Assembly: GCA_004431415.1 (NCBI GenBank)
Contig: QPMI01000518.1
Coordinates: 24,796 to 88,795 of the forward strand
DNA length: 64,000 bases
Reading direction: 5' to 3'
DNA from: Cyanophora paradoxa
Taxonomy: Eukaryota; Glaucocystophyceae; Cyanophorales; Cyanophoraceae
Within the stretch, counting starts at the first letter, position 1. Each line of letters starts with the position of its first letter. Shown piece after piece: positions 1 to 12,582 of this stretch. The notes under the pieces were generated by a model. It made no database searches, was not told the origin of the DNA, and saw nothing but the letters and a program-made list of their open reading frames with translations. The translations under genes and the position numbers were made by a program.

Positions 1-3000
1 TAGAAGTGGCCGTCGACGTCGCCGACGTCGATAATCTCTCTTCGAATTTCGACATCTCTATGCGCAGCTGGCGTACTCCACGGACGAAGCATACTCGCAG
101 TCGCTGTACTTCTCGTCGTCCACAAGCATGACGGTCGAGTTGTGGGCGAGGTTGCCGCGGATGACCTATCTCGACAGCGGGAATAACGAGCACTACGAGC
201 GATTGGTCGAGGTCATGCGCTCCAACCAGCAAGACCTGCGGATCGTTGGTGCGCTCAGGCCTGCAAATGCATGCATGCGCATGTTCAAATGCAAGTTCCG
301 CCTTGTACAGTTCGGAAGGCATCAGCCGTCGAAGGATCCCAGGTGTTTGGATCGTTGGTCGTCCCTGTGTTTTCGAACGGCCACTGGTATGATTTCTACT
401 TCCCGCAACTGGACGGAAATGCCGCCGAGTACTGGACGCACTACGCCATCATTTTCCGCCTCGATTGGGACTCGCCGAACAGCAACCCCGCGCGGATCTC
501 TGTCGCCGTGAACGGCACGACGTTCGCTTCGGAGCGCGTCGCGTTCAATGCTCCGATATTGCAATTCCTCATCACATCTTTGCTATGGCAATTTGAGAGC
601 ACGACAGCTCCCTTCAGCCTCCGCCGCAATGTGAGCGCCGGCCCGCGGTCGCTGGGCCGATCGCAAAGAATCCGAAGTCGAGCTCGCTGACCTCGAGTTC
701 GCTTCCGCGGCAGTTCCGTGTGTGGAACCGAGCGCTGAGCGCAAGCGAAGTTCAGAATCTCGGCAAGCGCCGCATCTGGGGAGGCGTGGACGACTACGCC
801 ACCACTTTCCCCAATCTCAAGATCAACAGTGCGCGTGGGTTAAAGCCCAATAAACGCATATCGAAACGCTTGTACCGTAGTATCTCTAGGCTTGCATCGA
901 TATCTTTATATGTGCACAGCTAAAGGAGTAGTACTTAGAGATGCCTCGCAGTCCCGTTCGACTTCGGCGCTCCCGGGACGGAGTTCAACGCGTCGACGCC
1001 CCTCGTCAACGACGTCGACTGCACGCCCGTCTCAGTATCCCAGCAAACCGGCGCCGTCCACTGGCAGCAATCGGACTCGGGCTTCTGCAGCACCTTTCTA
1101 GGCGGCGTTCCCCCGGCGGGCGCCACGGCCTGCAGCTGCGCAAAGTGCCTCTCCACGCCGGCGCCGATCGCGAGCTCGAGCCCGAGGCAGATGCCGTGCA
1201 GTGAAATCCTCGTCAACGCGAGCGGGACGGTAACATGCATATTGTGCATATTGCTCCGAACAAAAAGCTAATTCGTGCCGAATCGATATCTTTCTTTAGT
1301 TGAGCTTGCTCGTGGAAACGGATGAGCTATACTCGCGCACGTTCTTCGCATCCGCGGGCCAGAACATGACACTGGAGCTTTGGGCGAGGGTGCCCCGCGC
1401 AGCCGAGCTCACTCAACCTGGCGACACGATCGAGCTGATATCGGCTTCCCACTTTGGAAGCGATTATTTCCAAGTGAATACGCAGAAAATCAGCCTCTAC
1501 GGTGCCCCGGCCCGGCATAATATGGCGCCGCTGTCAGGCAGATTCTGACCGCGAGCGCAGTGAGGAACCCAGACCCTTCTCGGCGCAACCTCCTTCTCTA
1601 TGTAAGAATGTTCAGGGACTATCATGAGGTCCAGCTTCAGCGTCCCTTCACGGTGGACGACGCGCTCGGCTGGACGCACTACGCCGTGGTCTACTCCGTG
1701 GATCCAGCGAACCCAAACAACCCGCGCGTCTCCGTCGTCATCAACGGCTCGCTCGCGGAGGAGTACACAATAGCGGGCTCCGCCGAGAATCCCATTCCAG
1801 GGCCCAACACAGCGCCCGCCCTCACATGGTTCCTTGAAAGCTCGAGCTCGAAAGCGCCTTACAACGTCCGCCGCGACGTGAGTGCAGGCCGCACGCGGTG
1901 TCGTGATTTGATTTGACTTCACCCACGCTAATATCACGCCTAGGTCCGCGTCTGGGGGCGGGCGTTGAGCGTGAGTGAGATCAACGCCAACCGATACTTC
2001 CGCATCCGGGGCGCCGCTCAGCAATACGACAACTTCCCTGACCTTAAGATAAATGGTGCGCGGCTCGCGTATTTGCACAGTATACGCATATAGATATGTT
2101 TAAGTATCTGTGCTTTTGAAGAATTGTGCTTTGAATTTGCATAGATATGAAGAAATGTTAATCCGTTCTCCCTTCAATTTTGCAGTTCCGCTCGACTTCG
2201 GCGTGCCGGGGACGACTTTTACAGATTCCTCGCCCATCAAAGGCATCGTTAACGACGTTGACTGCAAGCCACTGTCTGTAGGCCAAATTGGCACCGTCAG
2301 CTGGCAGCAGTCAGACCCTGCCTTCTGCAGCCTCTTCCAGGGTGGCGTCCCCGATCCAGAATCTCAATTCTACAACCCCTGCCGCTGCAGTGAGCAGCAA
2401 TGCTTCTTAGCTCTCGATAGCAGCTTCGGCACCGGCTCGGGCGGTGGGGAACCTACTTCATTGCCCACTTGTAGCGAGCTGCAGCCTGATGACGTGACCT
2501 TGGGGGAGCAATCGCGCGCCGGCTCAGTGGTCAGCTCGCCCATCGCGATACAGGCATCGCAGCTAACGCTGGCAATAGTCGGAATTTAACCTCTAAAAGC
2601 TTTTTCGCAATTCATACTTTTCGCCTTCGAAATTTCGCATTTGACTGCGAGCTCGAATGATTTCAGGTAAATCTCATCATCCCGATGGAGGAGCAGAAGG
2701 CGCGCTCGCTCTTCGCTTCTGCGAGCCAAAACATGACTGTGGAGCTCTGGGCGAAAATTGAACGCCCTCGTTTGGGCTCCGGGCTGATGTTGGTCGAGGC
2801 ATCTTCATCCGATCCATCTACCCTATACTCTTCCCAACTGTATGTGTCCGGTGCTTGCGCCTTCATTTGCATCGATATCCTCGATTGCAATTGTCTACAT
2901 TTTTTCGCACCACGAACCCCGCCGGATATCCTTCTAACCTCTAGAGTGCGCAGCGGATGCGACCGAATCTGGTGTGCTCACGCTCGGTGTCGGCTTGGCT

Positions 3001-5609
3001 GTGGGGGAAGATTGGTCTCGAGTGAAGACGGTGCCCACGCCGTGGACTCTGCAGGCTGCTGGCCACTGGACCCACTACGCCTTCGTATTCTCGACGGATC
3101 CAGCGAACCCCTTCACCACACACGTCGCCGTAGTCGTGAACGGCACGCTCGTCGCGAGGTTCCCGACAGGCGTCGCCCCGCGGCAACGGGACAGCGTGCC
3201 CGCCCTCCAATGGGGTCTCTATAGCGACATGTCATTGACCGAGTTTTCAAAATACCCTACGGTTGTCCGTCGCGAGGTGAGTCAAATTCGTAATAAGCTG
3301 TATATGTAGGCATGCGCACGACTTAAAGCTGGGCTTCCGAGTTCCGCGCGCGGAATGGATATCTTTTTTGACGTCTCGCGCAGTTCCGCGTTTGGAGCGC
3401 TGCATTGAGTGTTAGCGAAATCCGCTCCACGCTCTACCGTCGTATTCGAATTCGGGCCGGCGCGGACAATCACACCGACTTCCCGTCCTTGAAGATCAAC
3501 GGTGTGTATTCTTAAACCTGCAGCTGATCTATTTCTGGTTTAGTTATGATTTTACAGCTGCAGCTGATTTAGTTCATTTAGATCTGACGCTGTTCTGACC
3601 GCAGTGCCCCTCGACTTCGGCACGCCTGGGACGGCCGTCAACGATTCTACGGTTCTAGTCAACGATGTAGATTGCACGCGCATACAGGTGGCCCAGGGAT
3701 GGGATCCCTCAGGCTTTGGAGACATGGTGCCCAGCCGTGGCCGCTGGCTGCAGTCGGACTCTGCCTTCTGTGACGCTTTCCACGGAGGCGTCCCCACCGC
3801 GGGTGTCCCTGAACGCATATGCGCCAGCGTGAACGTTAACGACAATCCTGGCGCCACAAACAACGGCGATCAAGGGCTGAAGTGCCACCCTCCGCCAGAG
3901 GACACGCCTCTGACAACAAAGTACCAGGTGCGCCCTTCGATTGGATATTCGCAGCTCAGCTCAGCTCTGTGCGCTTATCATAGTATTGAACGAGCCCGGG
4001 GGCCGGACAGATAACGTGCCCGCCGAGCCTGACCATCTCGCGGGTGAAGCCCGTCAACGTCACGATCGGTGGCGTTGTGAAGCGCCTCTGCGGCGCACAA
4101 ATGCCCGACCTCCGCTTCCTCATCGCCGGTCCGTGCACACGCATATGGGCCCGGGGGGATCCCCTTGCACACGCAATTACGTTTACGTATATGAACTCTG
4201 TTGACGTCGCGTCGCCTGCAGCTGCGATATGCATATGAGTGCCTGTCGATGGATTCCGATCGCACGCGTGCGCAGGCAACTGGTCGGACTGGCGCGTGAA
4301 CATCACGCAGCATCCGAAGCCCGGCGATTTCCTCCCCGCGCACTCCGAAGTGGCCCCCACGAGCCCCGAGTGGCACGCCGCCGGCTTCGGCACTCCCAGC
4401 CCGGCGGACGGCATCCGCGTCAGCTTCAGCATCGAGAACCCCACTGATGTTGTGCGCGCACAAAACAAGCTAAAGCATCGATAAGCATCGACAAGCTGCC
4501 CGCGCGGGCGGCGCGGCTGCGTCCGCGTCCGTCGCTCCCCCTGACCGCCGCGCCGCGCCGCCGCAGGGCCCTGAGGGGAGCTGCTCATTCGGCCTGTTCG
4601 TTAGAGACGACGGGCCGCCGCTCTGCCCCGACACCTGCCCGCCACGCGTCGATACCGTGCCGGTCGACCCGGCAACGTGCAGCGTCACTTTCCCGGACCT
4701 TCGGCAGCGCCTGGCCCTACCGTCGCCCTCGGCAATGGAGTGCATACCCGCGTTCTCTGCCGGAGCCGGTGACTTTGTGCAGGAGAGCGAGGCGCACACC
4801 GGCAGCAGCGACCCCAGCGTACAGCCCAACGCGCTCTGGGCGATCGACGGCTCCTCACCGTTCGCCAAGGAAGTACGCATCCGCCACATCCTCTTCCCGC
4901 AGGGCCCCGCGTGCCCTGTCCGCGTCTTGGTCAGCGCGTTTAATCTATATTTGCGGCCGCATGCGCAGGGCATTCGGGACTCTGAACTAGTGCGCAGGCA
5001 TATTTTCCGCAGACGGAAGTCTCTTGGATCCCGTCTGTCTCCGGGAGCCCTGATGCTCTCAACTCTTCGGCCGTCGCCGCCCTAGGGCCGAACCCCAACT
5101 ACGGCCTGTGGGCCCGCCAGTTCCATGCAAGGTGCTCCGATCCCCGCGCCGACGCGTGTCCACGTGCACCGTTGCTCACGATGAGCGTTGTCGACGTCGG
5201 TCAGCATCGTTGGCTCGTGCCCGCAGCTGCTGGTGCAGCAGTGCACGCCCCGCGTGCGCGTACAGATGAACCCGAAACTGGGCCTCTCGGGGTCCGACGT
5301 GGACCGCGCCGGCAACTTCACCTTCGCGCCAGGCAAGCGCGCGCACGCGACTTGGATCGAGGGCGGCAGCGTCCGCGGGGCCTTCAGCCGGGAGGTCCCC
5401 GATGCTTACCTCACCGATTACCCCCAGTGCGCCCCCGGCCCAGCACTTCGAATTGAATGGAATTTCGAGGTTCGTGTCGCCTGACTGCGTGCGCAGCATC
5501 GATATCGCGCCCGGGGAGGTCCTACGCACCTACAGCGTCAGCCTTCAATGTGCGCCACCACCGGCCCCCCCGCAAATCCCCCCCCCCCTCCCCTCCCCCC
5601 CCCCCCCCC

Positions 5610-5641
<32 letters not shown>

Positions 5642-5846
5642 TATTAGGCCTCCCCACCGGGATCCTCCCCTCCCCCCCTTTTAATTCCCCTCCCATATAT
5701 ATCGACATCGATATCCCAACCCCAACGCGTTCCTTCTCCCCGCAGGCGCACTCAACAAGGGGGTGCCGGCCCCGGCCAAGTACTCTTTCGTCACCCTCGA
5801 AGCCTTCCGCGTCGAAATCAGAAAGCCTGCCCCCGGCGCCAATTGA
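1..5846 (+). CDS. Multidomain LamG-repeat protein, 5' truncated, intron-rich
   Basis: This is the 3' part of a large spliced gene; its start lies left of the window. It encodes three LamG/concanavalin-like domains (about 65-830, 1300-2053 and 2668-3500). Each has an NMT(V/L)ELWA strand, a WTHYA strand, a VNGT/VNGS strand and an ALS-x-SE helix. Each is followed by a cysteine-containing module starting DFG-x-PGT and containing VNDVDC (about 950-1230, 2186-2580, 3603-3930). The remaining 1.9 kb codes for a Cys/Pro-rich C-terminal region ending at TGA 5844-5846. Introns use gtgcg or gtgag donors and gcag acceptors; the last runs from about 5549 to 5745. LamG domains usually bind glycans or matrix proteins, so an extracellular or surface role is inferred. 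No signal peptide or membrane anchor is visible in the part present. Exon limits are approximate. Confidence 0.7.
5571..5641. repeat. Poly-C / (CA)n simple repeat in the last intron
   Basis: A poly-C and CCCCT stretch is followed by (CA)n/(CG)n dinucleotides. It lies inside the last intron of the LamG-repeat gene, between a GTGCG donor near 5549 and a CGCAG acceptor near 5745. ORFs crossing it are low-complexity artefacts. Confidence 0.85.
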
Positions 5847-6495
5847 AACCCCCACGGCGTAAGGACGTCGACTCTAGATCTTGAGAAGGCTGCACGCGCA
5901 GTTCATTATAATTATATATTTCTCGATATCGATGCCAAAGTTGCCAGCGGTGCCAACATCGATGTTGTCGATATCGGCCCTGCCCGACTGTTTCTCGTAT
6001 ACACTGTAGTACAGACTACCGAGGCACGTATACGTAGAGCAATTGAATTTTGTGCAAATGCTCGCGTCGGTCTCGAGTCGATTGATTTCTTTCGGTCTAA
6101 TTTTCGTTAGCTAGTAGCGAGTGTAAGTGACATTCCATTATTCACTTTTATCAATATCTAGAGGCCCTTACGGCGGCCATGGCCATATGCATGGCCACTG
6201 CACTAGTATGGCGGATTCCGAGTTTTGGCTTCGCGAAGTGTTCATATTGTCCTGCAAAATTAAACTGCGTGTTTCAGTGGCCTGCGTGCTGTCCCCACCT
6301 TCACCCAGGTCAAGCAGGCGTAGGTCCTCCACGGAAGGAACATCTCATTTACACTGTACATGAGACGGATCATGAGCGCCTATCGCTAGAACAACCGGCG
6401 CACGGCTAATGTAGACGAAAACAACAGATCTAGATCTAGAGCTCGAGGGAACCGCGGGCACGGGCAAAGAGCTCGGGACTGAAGGGAGCTGCCGA
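5847..6495. other. Intergenic region between convergent host genes
   Basis: This 0.65-kb stretch lies between the 3' ends of the plus-strand LamG gene and the minus-strand exonuclease-like gene. It is less GC-rich than its flanks and carries several ATCGATATC-like palindromes (about 5925-5980), which also recur in the introns to its left. No convincing gene or RNA is visible; the short ORFs at 6127-6409 have no recognisable features. Confidence 0.6.
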
Positions 6496-8262
6496 TCAGG
6501 CACGAGACGTCTCGACTTTTAAGGGCACATACTCGAAGCCGGGGGCGTATCCGTAGGCCGCGCCGCGCCTCGAGCTCGAACTCGAGGTCGGCTCCCGGGG
6601 TGGCCGCGCCCGCGGCTCTGGCCGCGGGGCCGGCGCACGCGACCGCCGGGGTACGCGCTCCTGCGGCGCGTACCCCGGGCCCGGATCGGCGGAGTACACC
6701 TCCTCGTACATCTCCTCGTACCCCCCGAGCTCCTCGAAGGGAGCATCGTCTTCGATGACGAGAGGGCCGGGGGTGGTGGGACGGGGGTACTGTCGGGGGT
6801 CGGCAGAACGGGGGTACGGATCGAAGTAGGCGGGATGGGGATACGAGTCGGGATTGACAGGATGGGGGTACAACGCCGGGACGTCGTGCTCCTCTACGAG
6901 GACGTAGCCCACCGGCGCCGGCTCGTGGGGGTACAGGAGAGGCGCGGCCGCCGGGGAGGGGTACGGCTCGACCCGCACACCGCGACTAGGTACCCCGAAC
7001 CGGCCCCGCGCGCTCCGGACCGGCCCAGGAGCCGTGGTGCGGCCGATCTCCCCGCCGCGCGGGGCCGCGGCGCCCAGCCTCCGGCCCCGGGCGCCGGCTC
7101 CGCCCCTGGGGGCCCCGCCGCAGGCCGCCGGTCCGCCGCGAAGTGTCGCGCGGTCTGCGGCCGCCGCGCCGGGGCCGGCACGGGAGCCGGCGGGGCCGCT
7201 GGGGGGCGGCCCGCCCGGCCCCGGAGGAGGGGCCCCGGGGCGCGGGGGGCCGCCCTCCTCGTCGGGGGCGCTCCTCTCGCGGTTAAGGGCGTCGCTGACC
7301 TGCCGCCGCGCCCGCATCGCCCGCATCGCCCGCAGCGCCACCAGCGCCCCCTGCGACGCCCCCGCCACCTGCTCCGCGCTCAGCTGCCTCTCCCAGTCCT
7401 TCCGCATCAGCTCCTGCCGCAGGCGGAAGCTCTCGCCTGCGCGCCGGCCGCCGCCGGGGGGGCCGACTCGGCTCAGTCCTCGCCTCGGAGGGATGCGTAG
7501 AAACCGAAGGCCGCACCGCACTCGTGGCCGCAGACGAAGGACAGATCCGCTATCTTCGGCTCGGCGTACCTCCGCTGGAAGCACTGCAGAACCTGCGCGC
7601 GCACGGGCGGTCGGTGCGGGGCGGGGCGGGGCGGGGCGGGGCGGGGCGGGGCGGGGCGGGGCGGGGCGGGGCGGGGCGGGGAGGGGCGGGGCGGGGCGTG
7701 GCGCACGTCGCTGTAGCCCCTCACGTGGACGCCGTACAGCTTCCGCAGCAGCTCGATGCCCTGCGGGGCGCCGGTCAGCTGCGGGGCGCGCGCCGCACGG
7801 AGGGGGCGAAGGGGCGAGGGGGCGGACCCCGTAGCACCACGCGCCGACTTTGCGAATGTTCGTGTCCTCGAGGATGGCACTGCGCGGCGTCGGCGGGGGG
7901 CACCGGCGTCACGCCGCGCGCGCGGACCGCAGGTCGGGCGGCACGGCGCCGATCTGCGCCACGAGCCAGAGGACGCAGTGCTCCTCCGTGCCCGTTGCGA
8001 CAACCGCAATCCGCTCGATAGATTGGCCCTGCATCGGCCCTCAGGCGCGCCCGACCGGCGGCGACGAGCTCGGGCGCGCCTCCGGAACGATGTTCCACTG
8101 CACCCGCAGGCCGATCTCTGGCCCGTCAGGCGAGAGGGTCTCCCGGAGGCGCTGCGCCGCATCGAAGCCCTTGCGGTTCAGAGAGGCGACGATGTCGATG
8201 CTTCGTCGCTCGTATTGCGGCGCCGGCACGAGCTGGTTCAGGTTCAAGGGCGCGAGGACCAT
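6496..8262 (-). CDS. RNase D/WRN exonuclease-like protein with Pro-rich tail
   Basis: This is a spliced gene read right to left. The likely start is ATG at 8262, opening a conserved-looking exon (MVLAPLNLNQLVPAPQ). Later exons include IERIAVVATGTEEHCVLWLV near 7960-8030, ILEDTNIRKVGAW near 7840, IELLRKLYGVHVRGYSDV near 7700-7760, and a Cys/His segment (FVCGHECGAAFGF) near 7510-7560. The order (strand, LWLV core, ILED-x-x-I-x-KVG, then LLRKLYGV...SD) matches DEDD 3'-5' exonucleases of the RNase D/WRN type. The position expected to hold the first D-x-E reads VQWN, so the enzyme may be inactive. The C-terminal exon is Pro/Tyr-rich with repeated YPHP-type motifs and ends at 6496. Splice sites are approximate and the family call is tentative. 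Confidence 0.45.
7616..7698. repeat. (GGGGC)n pentanucleotide repeat in an intron
   Basis: About sixteen near-perfect GGGGC units occur on the plus strand, which is the template strand of the exonuclease-like gene. The array lies between two coding exons, so it is intronic. The G-runs could form G-quadruplexes. A shorter array of the same unit is at 9680-9717. Confidence 0.85.
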
Positions 8263-8669
8263 GTTTGCGAGCGCCGCGCTCCGAGCGCAGCGACGATTTT
8301 GCCTGAGCTGGTGCCGTTGGTTCGTTCGCCGCGCAGGCCCCCGTGCGCGCCGCTGCCCTGCGCCGTGCCGGGCAAAAAGCTGCTGGAGGCACCTCGCTTG
8401 CTATCTGCTCGTCGCGGAGCAAAGCTAGCGAGGCTCAAGCCCCAATCGAGGGCCGAGCTAGCGCGAGCCGGCGTTCCGGGACTTTCTCTTGAGTTTGCTG
8501 TACCCGGAACCAGTTCACCCCCCGGCTAAATTTGATCCGGCGTCCTTGGCCTGCGATCGAGACTCGACGCGTGCGATCGCGATCGCAACTTGATTCGCAA
8601 GCACAAGCACCGATTCGAAAGCGAGATCTAGATCCGGCTATGTAATATGGCGGTCATGGGCCAGCGCAG
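8263..8669. other. Region between the two minus-strand host genes
   Basis: This 0.4-kb stretch separates the stop of the left TRANK1-like gene (8670) from the proposed start of the exonuclease-like gene (8262). It should hold the promoter and 5' leader of the latter. An extra upstream exon cannot be excluded because the reading frames stay open in the GC-rich part. The right half (8520-8660) has ATCGAGAT/GCGATCGCGATCGC-type short palindromes and no coding signal. Confidence 0.45.
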
Positions 8670-11600
8670 TTAGCTCTGCAGCTGCAGCTCCAGGTGCAGG
8701 TCAGCGGGGCCGGCGGGCCCCACCGTGGCCGCTTGGACCGGGTGCAGACGGCGGCCGCGCGGTGGGAGCGCCGCGGCCAGCGGGGCCGCTGGCGCCGCCG
8801 GGGTGGCAGGGGGCGTGGGCGAGGGCGGTGGGCGGGGCGGGGGCGGCGGGGGGCATCTTGGGGAGGCGGGCCTGGGCGCGGAGGGCGCGGGGCCCGAGCC
8901 GCTCGAGGGCGGTCTTGCCGTGGGGGAAGCGGCGCCAGCGGCGGCGGGGGAGGCCGGCGAGGTCCTCGGCCTCCTCGACGGCCTCCACGCAGGCCCGGCG
9001 CAGGCCCATGCAGAGGGTCTCGTACCCCTCCTCCCACGCCCGCCGCCGCCCCACCGCCGCGCACTCCTCCAGGAAGGTCCCCCGCAGGCCCTCCAGCCGC
9101 TCCAGGAGCTCGTCCACCTGCACGAGGGCGGCGGGCCGGTCCCGCCGCTGCCCGTCAGACTGAGGCTCTCACAAGGCCGCAGACGTCCAGCAAGCCGCGC
9201 GGGGCGCGGGGCGCGGCGCGGACCTTGTCGCCGCGCTCCTCGTCCTCCTCGTCGATCTCCATCTCCGACAGCGCCTCCATCGCCTCGTCCGCCCTGCGCG
9301 CACGCGCGCCCGCCCCGGTCACGGCGCCGCCCCGTTCACGCCAGGGCGGAGATCCGGCTAGGCAAGCTCCAACGATTTAGGGCTGCTTGGAGCCTGCGAT
9401 CAGAGGTGGAGGCTCCGCTCCCACGAGCAGGAAGAGCTCTGGCTTTGTGGGGATCCCAGCTGGAGGGCTCGAGGGTGCGCGGGGGCGGGGCCCCGCCCCC
9501 CGCCCCAGGGCGCCCGGCCCACACGCACGCTTGGAGGGCGTCCTCGCAGATGGAGGCGAGGTCGAGGAGCAGCTTGTGGTACAGCCGCTTCCGCTCCTGC
9601 GCGCCCGCCCCCGCGCTCAGCCCCCGGCCCCGCGCCCACTCCGCGATCTATAGCTAGTATACGTGGATATTCGTCGACGGCGGGGCGGGGCGGGGCGGGG
9701 CGGGGCGGGGCGGGGCGGACGCGGTGGGCGGGGGACTCTCTGTGCTTCCGGATGGCCGCCTGCGCGCGGCGGCGGCACCGGAACAGGCGCGTCAGCGGAG
9801 GGGCGCGCGTGTGCCTAGCGAGGCGCGCGTGGGCGGGAGGGCGGGGCGGGGGCGCGCCGTGCTCCGCGCCGGCTGCTTCTTGCACTCGCAGGCGTCGCAG
9901 GGCGTCTCCCCGTACCCCGCCGCCGCCGCCGCCTCCGCCGCCGCCGTGTACTGCGCGGAGGTGAGGGGGCCGGCGGCGGCGCCCCTTCGAGGCGGCCCGG
10001 CCCCGGGGGCGCCGCACGACGCACGACGGCGATGGCTAGCTCCGAGTCGTTGATGCTCGTGCGGGCGAACTCCTGCAGGACCTGCCGGGGGAGGGCGCTC
10101 AGCGGCGCGGGTGCGGCGGCTGGGCGAGACGGCGGCGGGCGCCTCAAGCCCGTCTCGCCGAGCTCCTCAGGCTAAAGCAAAACAGCCCAAGAACGCCTTA
10201 AAACTACCCGCAAAACAAAACAACCAAAAAAGCCTTGAAAACTGCCCTCATCGTATGCATCTCTCATGGCTAATTGCAGGCAGCTGTTCTGCATCGCGGG
10301 CACCTCGTCGGAGGGGAAGCCCCTGAACGGCTCCTCCTCGTCGTTCTCCTCCAGCTCGGGCGGGGGCGGCGCCGCCCCGTACCCCGCCTGGCCCCGCGGC
10401 CCCGGCTGCGCGCGCCCCGCCACGATCCCATCAGGCCGCGCGCGCCCTATCGAGGGGCGGGGCCGACCTGCGGGCCGAGGGGGCGGGCGGGGCCGGCCGG
10501 GGCGCGCCCGACCGGCCCGGGCCCGTCTCCATCCCACTCGTCACTCGGGACCTGAGCGGAGGCGATCGCGGGGCGCGAGTCAGACCGAGTCAGAGGGCCG
10601 AGGCGGCTCGCTGTCTCGAAGGCGGCGAGGCGGGGGACGGATCTCGCCCCATCAAGGCGGAATGGAGGGCGCACGGCGACGGCGCTGATGCCGTAGCGGT
10701 CGTCCCGCGTGGCCGCCTCCATCCCCGCCAGCCGCTCCGCCTCCTCCATCTCCTGCCCGCGCCTCGACGCCAGGCAGGCCCGATCGCGAGGCGCGGGGCC
10801 GGGCGGGGCGGGCGGGGCAGGACCTTCATCCAGTCCGGCTGCTTCGTCATGAGGGCGTGCACCAGCTGCGGGGCAAGGTTGTGAGGGGCGGCGGCCAGAG
10901 CGGGTAGACATAGATGCAGGCGGGGCGGCAGAGCCGCAGGCGAGCCCGCGCTCGAGGCGGGCGGGCGCGGGCGCGGGCGCGGGGCGGGAGGGAGGCGCGG
11001 ACCATGTCCCACTGGCGCTGGGCGGCGAAGCCCTGGGCGGCGGCCGCCATCTCCTGCCGGTCCCCCAGGAGCTTCTCCCCGTGCTGCCCGCGAGGTGAGC
11101 CGCGCCGGGCGGGGCGCCGCATGGCCGACTTGATCGTGGCTCCCGATCTTAAGATCTAGAATTCATCGGGTCCCGGCCGCGCCACGGTCCAGCGCGCCCG
11201 CGGGCGCGGACGCGGGCGATCTAGAGGCGCACTGGGGACGACGCTCAGCACGCGGGGGCGGGGCACCTTGGCGAGGGCGCGCCAGTTCTGCGGCCGGGCG
11301 CCGCTGGGCGGATTCGCCATCTCGCCCAGGCGCTCCACCTGCAGGCTTATGCTGCGCCGATCGCGAACGCAAACGCACAGTGAGCCGCAGGCGCGGCGAG
11401 ACGGCAGCTCGAGGGGCGCGGGGCGCGCCGCTGGAGCATCTCCTCGGGCTTGGTGCAGAGGAGGCGGAAGTACATGTCCCGCGCGTCCACGTTTTGCTGC
11501 GCCGGAAGTCGGCCGGGAGCGGGGAGAACGGTGCCGCCGACCCGAAGGGGCGCCGCACCGCGTGCTTCTCGGAGGCGTTGTGCTTGGCGACGGCCGCGGC

Positions 11601-12546
11601 GCTCCTCGGCTGCTCTTCCGGGGGGCAGAAGCTGCAGAACTTGAGCGGCCGCATCGCCTCCCCGGCGAGCTGCCGGCGGCGAGCGTCGCGGTCACGGGCT
11701 CATGATCATGATCAGGCTCTGAATCTAGGTCTAGACCGCCTTATTTAAGAGAGGGACGGACCGCGAGGCGGCAGAGCTCGGAGCGCCCGATGCGCTCCTG
11801 GAAGCCGCGCAGCGCCTCGCGCATCATCTCCTCCCCGCCGCCGCCGTCCACGATCTCCTGCACTTCCCTCATCGACGCCTGTGCGGCGCGGCCGATCGGC
11901 CGCCGGGCGTCAGCATGCGGCCAAGCCCCGGCGTGGTCGCTCTGGAGCGCCGAAGACGTCGACGCGCCTCAATGTCCTCCATCGAGTTGATGCCGTTGGG
12001 CATCAGCTCGCTCGACGCCAGCTGCGGCGAGCGGCGCCGTCGGCGGCTCAGCGGCCGGGGTTGGGGGCGGCGAGGGGCGGGAGCCGCGCCGCTCACCGGG
12101 ATGCCGACGCCGAGCTTCGCGTACATAGCTGCGCGGGGACGCCGGGTTAGAGTCGCGGAGTTCGTCCCGGCCGCCCAGAAGGCGGGGGGGCACCCTTGCG
12201 CTCGTCGAGGTCCATGTGGCGCTCGCGGCGCGCCAGCTCCTCCCGCACCTTCGCCTCCAGGCGCCGCCCCGCGATCAGCTCGCCCGCCTGCGCACGTGCG
12301 CGCACGCGCGGGGTCGGCGTGAGCGCCAGCACTGAATTTCCAAGAATTTCGGACTCGCCCGCCGCGGGTCATCTTCGAGGGCGAGGGCGTCGACGACGGC
12401 GGCGATGTCCCCCGCGTCCGCGGCCGCGCACGCAGCCTGCCGGAACGGGCGCTTTCGAGTTCGCGACGGCGGCAAATGTATCTAGCTTCAAAGCTTCGCG
12501 CACCTTTGCCACGAAGTACGCGCGGTCCTTGCGCAATCTTCCAGTG

Positions 12547-12582
<36 letters not shown>

